Source: Methylomonas sp. (GTDB lineage: Bacteria > Pseudomonadota > Gammaproteobacteria > Methylococcales > Methylomonadaceae). Taken from it: 13,124 bases of DNA. The position numbers were made by a program, and so were the translations under genes. This document shows positions 1 through 7,600 of the stretch, piece by piece (the stretch's first letter is position 1; the number at the start of each line of letters is the position of its first letter). Below the pieces are notes generated by a model. That model saw nothing but the letters and a program-made list of their open reading frames with translations, searched no databases and was not told the origin of the DNA. The stretch is from positions 1 through 13,124 of the forward strand of contig NZ_JALOBS010000061.1 in the NCBI RefSeq assembly GCF_023228165.1, written 5' to 3'.

Positions 1-1
1 C

Positions 2-106
2 ATCGCCGAAGCCGCGCTCGATGAGGATTTCGATAGGGTTTGCCCAAAACCCGGCAATCCCACCAAAAATTCACTGGTCTCGGTGTTGCTGCGCATGGTG
101 GCTTGA
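2..106 (+). CDS. Possible C-terminal end of an unrecognised protein (partial, runs off left edge)
   Basis: Reading the plus strand from base 2 gives 34 codons without a stop, ending at TGA 104-106. The translation looks protein-like: acidic LDEDFDRV, then PKPGNPTKN, then a hydrophobic tail SLVSVLLRMVA. The end lies 17 bases from the stop of the convergent minus-strand gene, a normal tail-to-tail spacing. I do not recognise the family. The minus strand is also open here in the frame that follows the exonuclease stop, so the assignment rests only on composition and spacing. Sequence to the left of the window would settle it. Confidence 0.35.
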   Translation: MAEAALDEDFDRVCPKPGNPTKNSLVSVLLRMVA

Positions 107-123
107 TTATTTTCTGGGAAACT

Positions 124-657
124 TCAGTTGATAGGTCTCGCGCCCAATTCCGACAAGCTGTGTTGCAATCCGGCATATTGGAGATCGCCGGAAAACGCAT
201 AGTGATAAAACGACAGAATATTGCTGTCCTGCTGCTGTTCCTTTAGCGCAACCAATTGGTCCTGGAATAACGACACCGCCAGTTTGGCGTCCAATAATGG
301 GTCATTCAGGCCGTCGCGCACCAGTTTGTAATTTTTGACCAGGCGGTGATAGGGGTTTTCCGGGAACGCCAATGGCGACAGAATCAAGGTGTCGACGACG
401 GGTTTTTGCAGACAGGCTAGTTTCGGCAGTATGGATCGGCAAACCGGCAGATCGTGGCCTAATAGATTGTGGCCCAACAGAAACTCGGCGCCGGCGGCAA
501 ATGCATCCAGTTCACGCAAAACCTGATGTATGGAAAAAGGCGCTTTGCGGCGAAAAGTCTGATTTCCAAACTGGGCGGCGACGGCGAAAATTTCGCCGTT
601 TTCATTGGTTTCCAGATCCAGGCTGCAACAGCGGTTTAAAAAGCTTTGCCATTCCAT
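124..657 (-). CDS. DEDD-type 3'-5' exonuclease-like domain protein
   Basis: The 177-residue product resembles an RNase H-fold DEDD 3'-5' exonuclease domain. Visible motifs are LDLET (Asp14, Glu16; Exo I), GHNLLGHD (Asp69; Exo II) and LNDPLLDAKLA (Asp123; Exo III). The His usually five residues before the last Asp in DEDDh enzymes is Asn118, so activity is not assured. From memory, similar domains with a WxxFL start and a YHRLVKxYKL segment occur at the N-terminus of much larger RecQ-type helicases. Here the protein stops soon after the exonuclease domain, so it may be a stand-alone version or a truncated remnant. There is no clear Shine-Dalgarno sequence before ATG 657; the start was chosen because the conserved N-terminal segment begins there. 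It lies downstream of rpe on the same strand, beyond a hairpin. The fold is fairly secure; the biological role is not. Confidence 0.7.
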   Translation of the reverse strand: MEWQSFLNRCCSLDLETNENGEIFAVAAQFGNQTFRRKAPFSIHQVLRELDAFAAGAEFLLGHNLLGHDLPVCRSILPKLACLQKPVVDTLILSPLAFPENPYHRLVKNYKLVRDGLNDPLLDAKLAVSLFQDQLVALKEQQQDSNILSFYHYAFSGDLQYAGLQHSLSELGARPIN

Positions 658-686
658 GGGTGTTGCGGGGTGTCGGGCGGGAGGAA

Positions 687-713
687 ACCGCTTCGGCCGA
701 ACGCCGAAGCGGT
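687..713 (-). terminator. Hairpin after rpe, probable intrinsic terminator
   Basis: A perfect 11-bp inverted repeat (ACCGCTTCGGC at 687-697, GCCGAAGCGGT at 703-713) with a 5-nt loop begins 11 bases after the rpe stop. On the minus strand it is followed by only three T residues (TTTCC), so termination may be leaky and the exonuclease gene could be read through from rpe. The stem is strong and GC-rich. A stem this strong could also act in 3'-end protection. Confidence 0.6.
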
Positions 714-723
714 ATTGCGAAGA

Positions 724-1392
724 TTAGGCTTTGGCCATTTCCGCGCGCATTTCGTCGATAACCGCTTTGTAATCGGGTTTGCCGAAAATAGCCGAGCCGG
801 CCACGAAAGTATCGGCACCGGCGGCTTTGATTTCGCGGATGTTATCCACTTTGACACCGCCGTCGATTTCCAGGCGAATGTTGAAACCGCTGTCGTCAAT
901 CCGTTTTCTGACTTCGCGCAGTTTAGGCAAGGCGGACGGCAGGAAGGATTGGCCGCCGAAGCCGGGATTGACCGACATCAACAAAATCATGTCCAGTTTG
1001 TCCATGACGTGATCCAGGTGATGCAGAGGTGTGGCTGGATTAAATACCAAGCCGGCTTTGCAGCCCAAATCCTTGATCATTTGCAGGGAACGGTCGATGT
1101 GTCTGGACGCTTCGGGATGGAAGGTAATGTAGGTGGCGCCGGCTTTGGCGAAATCGGGAATGATGCGGTCGACGGGTTCGACCATCAAATGCACGTCGAT
1201 ATCCGCGGTGACGCCGTGTTTACGCAGGGCTTCGCAAACCAGAGGACCGATGGTCAGATTCGGTACGAAATGGTTGTCCATGACATCGAAATGCACGATG
1301 TCCGCGCCCGCTTTTAAAACAGTGTCCACTTCTTCGCCCAAGCGTGCAAAGTCGGCGGAGAGAATGGAGGGTGCAATCAAATTGTCAGCCAT
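724..1392 (-). CDS. rpe: Ribulose-phosphate 3-epimerase
   Basis: Interconverts D-ribulose 5-phosphate and D-xylulose 5-phosphate in the cytoplasm, in the pentose phosphate pathway and, in organisms that use it, the RuMP or Calvin cycle. At 222 residues it has the usual length. It shows the TIM-barrel signatures of the family: APSILSADF at the N-terminus, HFDVMDNHFVPN with metal and catalytic residues His34 and Asp36, HLMV with His68, the MSVNPGFGGQ loop at 139-148, and LEIDGG with the second catalytic Asp177. The start at 1392 is supported by a GAGGA Shine-Dalgarno 7 nt upstream. A TATAAT -10 box upstream suggests its own promoter, and a hairpin follows its stop. Together with gnd at the other end of the window it points to active pentose-phosphate-type sugar metabolism. 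Confidence 0.97.
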   Translation of the reverse strand: MADNLIAPSILSADFARLGEEVDTVLKAGADIVHFDVMDNHFVPNLTIGPLVCEALRKHGVTADIDVHLMVEPVDRIIPDFAKAGATYITFHPEASRHIDRSLQMIKDLGCKAGLVFNPATPLHHLDHVMDKLDMILLMSVNPGFGGQSFLPSALPKLREVRKRIDDSGFNIRLEIDGGVKVDNIREIKAAGADTFVAGSAIFGKPDYKAVIDEMRAEMAKA

Positions 1393-1424
1393 TTTCTGAT
1401 CCTCGTTGGTTTGAAAAATAGATC

Positions 1425-1454
1425 ATTATACGACGTTTCGGCGCATAGTCTAAA
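1425..1454 (-). promoter_or_regulatory. Putative sigma70-type promoter of rpe
   Basis: On the minus strand a perfect TATAAT (1430-1425) is preceded at 18 bp by TTTAGA (1454-1449), which matches the -35 consensus at four of six positions. Transcription would start near 1418, about 25 bases before the rpe ATG. This would separate rpe from the signalling operon that ends at 1479. No obvious terminator lies between them, so read-through is possible. Confidence 0.5.
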
Positions 1455-1478
1455 ACCCGATGATGTAGATTGCGTGTG

Positions 1479-3851
1479 TCAGTAAACCGTTTCGGGTACG
1501 TGTTGCTTTAAAAAGGCCGCAAATTCATCGGCGGCTAAGGGTTTGCTGGCGAAGTAACCTTGATAAAAATCGCAATTGCGGCTGCTTAGAAAGGCCATTT
1601 GCGCGGGTGTTTCGACGCCTTCGGCAATCACTTGCATGCGGAGGGTCTTGGCCATGGCAATGATGGTGGCGGTAATTTCCATGTCGTTGCTCTGCATGGG
1701 AATGTCGTCGATGAAGCTTTTATCGATTTTAAGCACGTCCAGCGGAAAGGATTTTAAATAAGCCAGCGATGAATAGCCGGTGCCGAAATCGTCAATCGCC
1801 AAGTGGATGCCTAATTCGTGCAAACGATTTAAAATATCGATTGCTTCATTTTCCCTTTTCATCAAGGCGCTTTCGGTCAGTTCCAGCTCCAGATATTCAG
1901 CCGGAAAGCCGGTTTCGGCCAGGGTGTCTTCCACGATAGCGCAAATATCGCTATGCAGAAACTGGTGGGTCGACAGGTTTACCGCGATGCGAATAGGTGG
2001 AAAGCCGGCGTCCAGCCACTCTTTACCTTGCCGGCAGGATTCTTTTAACACCCAGTTGCCGATGCTGGTGATCAAGCCGGTATCTTCGGCTATCGGAATA
2101 AATTTTAGCGGCGGTATCAATTCGCCGCCGGCGGTTTGCCAGCGTATCAACGCTTCCGCACCGACAATCTCGCCAGTGCTGATTTCCAGTTGCGGCTGGT
2201 AAAACACCCGAAACTCTTTTTTTTCAATGGCTTGCCGCAGGCGAAATTCGATGCCTATACGTTCCCGGGCGGCCCGAGTTAATTCTTCGGAAAAATATTT
2301 AAAGCAGTTACGCCCTTCATTTTTGGCCTGGTAAAGCGCGGTATCGGCATGTTGCAGTAATTCCGCCGGAGCGCTGCCATGTTCCGGGTATAAGGCAATG
2401 CCGATGCTGGCGCCGACTCGCACTTCGTTACCGTTGCTCAATTGCCAGGATTCATTGATGGTGGCGATAATGTCGGTGGCAATGCGGGCGGCGGTTTCCG
2501 GGTGCGCCATATCTTCCAGGAGCACGACAAACTCATCACCGCCCAGTCGGCACACGGTATCGGCGGCCCGCAATCGGGCCGTCAGACGCGCGGCAACCAT
2601 TTGCAACAAATCGTCGCCGGCCAGATGGCCGAAACTGTCGTTAACATCCTTGAAGCGGTCCAAATCTATCATGATTACCGCCAATTGGCTGTCCTGGCGC
2701 TGTGCTTGCGAGATGCTGTGTTGTAGTCGCGATATCAGCAGCATACGGTTCGGCAACTTGGTCAGCGGGTCGTGGTGGGCCAGAAATTCCAGTTCTTGCT
2801 CGGAGGCTTTTAATATGGAGATATCGGCAAATACCCCAACGTAATTGCATATTTCGCCGGCGTGGTCTTTGACCGTACTGATGCTCAATAGCTCGGGATA
2901 AAGTTCGCCATTTTTGCGCCGGTTCCAAATTTCACCTTGCCAGTGCCCGGTCTGGTTGATTTCGTCCCACATGGCGCGGTAGAACTCGTCGGGATGCCGA
3001 CCGGAGCGTAATAAATCTGATGTTCGATTTAGCGCTTCAAACTGGCTGTAACCGGTTATCTCGCTAAAGGCCCGATTAACGCGTTGAATTTCGCGGTTGG
3101 CATTGGTAATCATGACGCCTTCACGAGTGGTTTCGAACACGGCCGCGGCCAGACGCAAATGTTCTTCGTTACGTTTGATTTCGCTGATATCCGTGATGGT
3201 GCCGATAAAGCCAAGTAAGTGATGATTACCGTCGTATTCCGCCTCGGCGCGCCCTACTACCCAGTGTAGCGGGCCGTTCCGGTGTTGGAACCGGTATTGG
3301 CTGTAAAAAGGGATCTGGGTTTGCGCGGACCGGTCCCATTCCGCCAGAACCCGCGCGCGGTCTTCAACGGCAATTGAGTCGGTCCAGCCGTCACCAAGCG
3401 CGGCCGCGGCATCCAAGCCGCTGATATCGCACCAGCGTCGATTGACATATTCGTATTTGCCGCAAGCATCGGTTTTGAAAATGCCCACCGGTGCCAGTTT
3501 GGCCAGGGTTTGAAACAAGGTTTCACTTTGTTGCAGGGCAATTTCTGCTTCCTTGCGGGCGGAAATGTCGCGTAAGCCGATGACATAGGCTTTTGCACCT
3601 TCCCAATCCAGCGGGGCCGAACGCATTTCGGCCCAGGCAAAGCCGCTGGGTCTGATCAGGTTGATATCTTGCGGCACCGACGAACTGTTGGTGATCGGAA
3701 TGGCCAGCGATTGGCCAACGATGGCGGGCCGTTCGAGTAGCTGTTCAGCGGCCTGATTGGCGTACAGCACAATACCCTGTAAATCGACCACCAGAATGCC
3801 ATCGGTAATGGTGTCCAGGATCAGATTCAGTCGCTTTAGAGTGTCGGCCAT
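1479..3851 (-). CDS. PAS-PAS-PAS-GGDEF-EAL bifunctional cyclic-di-GMP enzyme
   Basis: A 790-residue cytoplasmic protein with no membrane segment. Three PAS domains (about 5-96, 108-226, 232-348) precede a GGDEF diguanylate cyclase domain (about 354-518) and an EAL phosphodiesterase domain (about 530-780). The GGDEF motif is intact at 437-441, with RAAD at 428-431, the correct spacing for the inhibitory c-di-GMP I-site. The EAL domain keeps EAL (566-568), NLS (Asn625), ELTES (Glu657), DDFGTGYSS (from Asp687), Lys708 of KIDKSF and EGVET (Glu744). Both synthesis and hydrolysis of c-di-GMP are therefore plausible; which dominates cannot be read from sequence. The gene starts 12 bases after the stop of the REC-KaiB response regulator, so the two are very likely cotranscribed and functionally linked. 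The PAS domains presumably sense a cytoplasmic signal or mediate partner contact; no ligand can be assigned. Confidence 0.95.
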   Translation of the reverse strand: MADTLKRLNLILDTITDGILVVDLQGIVLYANQAAEQLLERPAIVGQSLAIPITNSSSVPQDINLIRPSGFAWAEMRSAPLDWEGAKAYVIGLRDISARKEAEIALQQSETLFQTLAKLAPVGIFKTDACGKYEYVNRRWCDISGLDAAAALGDGWTDSIAVEDRARVLAEWDRSAQTQIPFYSQYRFQHRNGPLHWVVGRAEAEYDGNHHLLGFIGTITDISEIKRNEEHLRLAAAVFETTREGVMITNANREIQRVNRAFSEITGYSQFEALNRTSDLLRSGRHPDEFYRAMWDEINQTGHWQGEIWNRRKNGELYPELLSISTVKDHAGEICNYVGVFADISILKASEQELEFLAHHDPLTKLPNRMLLISRLQHSISQAQRQDSQLAVIMIDLDRFKDVNDSFGHLAGDDLLQMVAARLTARLRAADTVCRLGGDEFVVLLEDMAHPETAARIATDIIATINESWQLSNGNEVRVGASIGIALYPEHGSAPAELLQHADTALYQAKNEGRNCFKYFSEELTRAARERIGIEFRLRQAIEKKEFRVFYQPQLEISTGEIVGAEALIRWQTAGGELIPPLKFIPIAEDTGLITSIGNWVLKESCRQGKEWLDAGFPPIRIAVNLSTHQFLHSDICAIVEDTLAETGFPAEYLELELTESALMKRENEAIDILNRLHELGIHLAIDDFGTGYSSLAYLKSFPLDVLKIDKSFIDDIPMQSNDMEITATIIAMAKTLRMQVIAEGVETPAQMAFLSSRNCDFYQGYFASKPLAADEFAAFLKQHVPETVY

Positions 3852-3863
3852 CTTCAGAGCTAG

Positions 3864-4565
3864 TTAGATAATGATGGTCTGGACGCCTACGCCCTGTGTT
3901 TGCGTGGTAATAGCCGCCATGACGGATGACATGCGGGATAGGTCGCCCAACAGTTTCAATACCGGTTCCGGTATATCGCGCACCAGCATCGGGGTGGCGA
4001 ACACTTCTTTTTCCAGTGCCTTTTCCGGCATGCCCAGTACTTCGATAACATCAAACACCCAATGGCCGGGTTCGTAAATGCCGGCCAGCAGGGCGCTGAT
4101 TTGCTCTGCCAAGCGGCGGGTTTCCGCGTTCAGGGACACCACATACAGAGTCAATACCAGCTTATGGTGGTTGGCGCGTCTGGCCTCGTGGGCTTTAGCG
4201 ACATGAACGACTTGGGCGATGTTTCTGATTTGCGAGGCAGACAAGGGTTTGCTGGCCAGCTCGAATTGCAAGCCGTCCTCGTGGGCGGATTTTAGTTGTT
4301 CCATGAATTCGGCCGCGAATGCAGTGACGATATAGATATTCAGGTCGGGGTGGATCGCTTTTAGGCGGCGCAGGGTTTCCACGCCATCGATACCCGGCAT
4401 GCGCAAGTCCAGAAAAACCAAATCGGGGCGGTCCTGCTCTACCATTTCCAGGCCTTGCAGACCGTTTTCGGCTTCACTGACGATATAGCCGTCTTCTTCC
4501 AGTATCAGTTTAAATGCGCCGCGGACAGCGGGATCATCATCTATGACTAGAATGTTGTTTAACAT
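3864..4565 (-). CDS. Response regulator with KaiB-like output domain (REC-KaiB fusion)
   Basis: The 233-residue protein has two domains. Residues 3-120 are a complete REC receiver: acidic triad Asp9-Asp11, phosphoacceptor Asp53 in FLDLRMPG, Thr81, and Lys106 in SKP. Residues about 135-221 match the KaiB thioredoxin-like clock protein. LTLYVVS corresponds to the first strand, FDVIEVLGMPE to KVIDVLKNPQ in KaiB, FATPML to the conserved ATPTL segment with its proline (Pro192), and PEPVLKLLGDLS to PPPVRKIIGDLS. There is no DNA-binding domain, so output is probably by protein-protein contact. It lies between the hybrid histidine kinase, its likely phosphodonor, and the GGDEF-EAL gene. A weak GAG Shine-Dalgarno precedes ATG 4565. 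In cyanobacteria KaiB binds KaiC, and SasA carries a KaiB-like sensor domain; here the KaiB fold is instead on a receiver. Whether it has any timing role is unknown. Confidence 0.9.
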   Translation of the reverse strand: MLNNILVIDDDPAVRGAFKLILEEDGYIVSEAENGLQGLEMVEQDRPDLVFLDLRMPGIDGVETLRRLKAIHPDLNIYIVTAFAAEFMEQLKSAHEDGLQFELASKPLSASQIRNIAQVVHVAKAHEARRANHHKLVLTLYVVSLNAETRRLAEQISALLAGIYEPGHWVFDVIEVLGMPEKALEKEVFATPMLVRDIPEPVLKLLGDLSRMSSVMAAITTQTQGVGVQTIII

Positions 4566-4589
4566 GTACTTTACTCAGAACTATGTGAT

Positions 4590-4618
4590 TTGGATGCGAA
4601 TTATTCGCAATTATCCAA
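4590..4618. repeat. Inverted repeat between the kinase and REC-KaiB genes
   Basis: In the 66-base gap between the kinase stop and the response regulator start, GCGAAT-T-ATTCGC (4596-4608) is a perfect palindrome around one base. It is nested inside TTGGAT (4590-4595) and ATCCAA (4613-4618), with a 4-nt bulge. It could fold in mRNA as an intercistronic hairpin that tunes expression of the downstream genes, or serve as a protein-binding site. No T-run follows, so a terminator is unlikely. Confidence 0.45.
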
Positions 4619-4631
4619 GGAATGCCGGTAA

Positions 4632-7600
4632 TTAGCTATCGAAAATGTGGAAATTAATGCGAATCCGGCAGCCATTGCCGGGTTGACTTTCGATATTGAT
4701 CGATCCTCCACCGTCTTGAACCAGTCGGCGGGTAACCGATAAACCCAAGCCGGTACCTTTGCCGGGAGCTTTGGTGGTAAAAAATGGGTCGAACATGCGG
4801 TTCTGGATTTCCGGGCTAATGCCCGGGCCGTTGTCGTTGATCGAAATAGCCAGGGTTTGAGCATTGAGTATGGCAACAATCTCGATTTTGGGATGTGCCG
4901 AATTCAGCAAAGCATCGCGGGCATTGATGAGTAAATTCACTAGAATTTGCTGCAGGCATTCGGCTGGACAGGCAATATCCGGCAGATTTTCCGGTAGTTG
5001 TAGCTCAACCGGAATGGCCGCATGGCGCAGCTCGCCGTCCAACAACAACAGGGTTTGGTCGAGTACTTCGGAAAATGAGCAATGCCCGCCGGTCGTGGAT
5101 TTGCTGTGCATGAATACCAGCATGTTGGAGACGATTTTCTTGATCCGCAAAATTTGCTGTAATGCTTGGTCGAGAATTTGTTTGGATTTGGGGTCGTCGG
5201 TACGATCGGCGACAAATTCCACAAAATTCATCACGCCCATCAAAGGGTTGTTGATTTCATGCGCCACGCCGCCCACCAGGGTTCCCATGGCGGAGAGTTT
5301 TTCCATTTGCAGCATGTGCTCCTGGTTTTCCTGCAATTGCAAATAAGCCAAGCGGGTTTGTTCCAGCAATTTGGCATTTTCCAGCGAAATAGCCGCCTGC
5401 GCGGTCAATAATTCGGTCATGCTGATTTTTTCCAGGGTGAATACGCCTTCGGATAGACGGTTTTCCAAATAGAGTAGACCAATAAGTTCAGATTGTTTGA
5501 TGATAGGCAAACATAATACCGAGCGTAGCTTTAGACTTTGCACTTCCGGGGCGTTTTGGAAATCTCCGCAAGTTACCGCGTCGTGTAACACTACTTTTGC
5601 ATGGGTGCGATGAACATAATTGACGATAGCATGGCAAATGCCACGATGCTTATTGAATGAATAGGCCGGTTTTTGGGGAGATTGTTTCTTGCCGACATGT
5701 TGTTCGGCGCATACCAGTAATTCATCGTCTTGTTTGATCAGCAAATAGCCGTGTTGGGCGGCCGAGCTCTCTAAAACCACCGCCATGATTTTTTGCATCA
5801 ATTGAGTTAAATCGATTTCCGCGGATAGCGCCAGAGCCGATTTCATCAAGTAATTGATGTCCAGGCTGGGCAGAGTTTCATGCGAGACCTCGTTACGGTT
5901 GCTGCGCGTTGCCGAGTCTCTGCTGACATAAGGATGTCGGTTCTGCAAGCGATTGTTTTTGGTATCCGCCCGGCATAGTCGGTAGTGGCGACGGGCCTCG
6001 GCGTAATACAATTCGGCATCGCCCAGCTGGTATTCGCCTAACAAATCCGCCAGCATTTCGTTTAGGTGCCCGCTCAGCAAACCGTAGTGTTGTGCCTGGG
6101 CCAGGGCGATGGCGTCAAAATATAAGTTGCGTGCTTCCCGGTAAAAGCCTTGTTGCAGCGCAATTTCCGCCCGAATGAAAGCCAGGTACGGTTTTAATAA
6201 AGGTCCCAGTTTTGCCCAGGCTTCAAGTTTGTCCAGCAAGGGGTTGATTTCAGCATCAATTTCCGGCCAGTCCAGTTGTTCCGGCAGGCGTAGGCGAATC
6301 AGAATTTTGAAGACATACCACAGCCTTTTCAAGACGTTGTCGGTCATGCCGTGCAGGTAATCCTCCACCTGTTGCAAGGATTGGGAGGCCGCCTGGTAGT
6401 CGCGCAAAAAATACTGGGCAAAACCCAGCAACGCAAAATAACTGCCGGATGCCGCCACGTAATTATCGGTGGTCCAGCGCTGTAAAGTCGCTGTCATGTC
6501 GACGGGTTGATAATCGGGTTTCATCGGTTGTATCCAGCCTGCCAATACCGCTTCGGCTAGTCCTACCGAAAAGGACAATTGGTTTTTACGGGAAAATTGC
6601 AGGCATTCTTCCGCGGCTTCTTCCAGCCAGCGCAGGTTTTTGCCTTGCACCATCAAATTCCACATCAATGGGCCGTAGGACAAGCCGGCGTTATACAAAT
6701 CGCCGCAATTTTTGCCGCACTGTATGGCCTTATGCGCGTAATCGACGATATCCGCCGGATGGCTGCGACTATGCATATTGCACCAGACGATGCCGTTCAT
6801 GCCGCGAGTAGCGCCAAAGGTATTGGGGTATTTAGCGCAAAGATCATGCGCCAAGTCCTGGTATTTAAAGGCTTCGTCAAAGCGGCCCTGTTCGCCTAGA
6901 TTCAGACCCATGATGGAAAACGAATAAATCACCGATTCATCCATGCCGCCTTCGAGGCAATGTAGAGTGGATTGCGCGGCCGATAAATACAGCTGCGGCA
7001 CTAAACCGCACATATATAAGTCCGGGATCAGCTCGCTGTAAAAGGCCAGTTCGATTTTACTTTTACGTTCCCGGGTAAACGGTATTCGCAAAATCGTTTG
7101 CCAGATATCGCCTTGTTGCTGAATTTGCGTCATTAGTTGATGCATGCGCTGTCGGGCCTGGTCGGGATGATCGGGAATGGCTTTGTCGAAATAGGCCAGA
7201 CCGCGATTGGCGGTGAGAATGGCTTGCTTGAAATTGCCGAAAGAGGATAGGGAAGTGGTTTGATCGGCCAGAGCTTCGGCTTTATCCAGGTCGCTAATGG
7301 CATGTTCGATCAGATGATTCAGCAGACCTTCCGAGCTTTCGTAACGACCGCACATCAAATCGGTTTTTGCCAGACGCTGATGAATTTTGAAGGTCAAGGG
7401 GTAGGCAATCTCCCAGCAATCGTCCGGCAGATAGTGGTGGGCGTTCAGGAAAAATTCGTTGGCGGCTGCGGTCGCCAGTGCGTCCAATGCCTTGTTGCCG
7501 GCATGAAAGTTGATATCCGCCAGCCAATAAGCGGTTTGGTTATCCAGTGAGGTGGCTCGGCCCTGATTGAGGTGGGCGGCGATGGTGAACAAATTGTCCA

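Noticed and set aside
1..96. Minus-strand frame continuing after the exonuclease stop (possible helicase remnant)
   Set aside because: It is open, but the translation shows no helicase motif and is Ser/Ala-rich; the plus-strand reading looks more protein-like.
646..1317. 223-codon plus-strand open frame opposite rpe
   Set aside because: It lies wholly on the antisense strand of a clear rpe gene, is rich in His, Gln and Phe as antisense frames often are, and shows no family motif or ribosome site.
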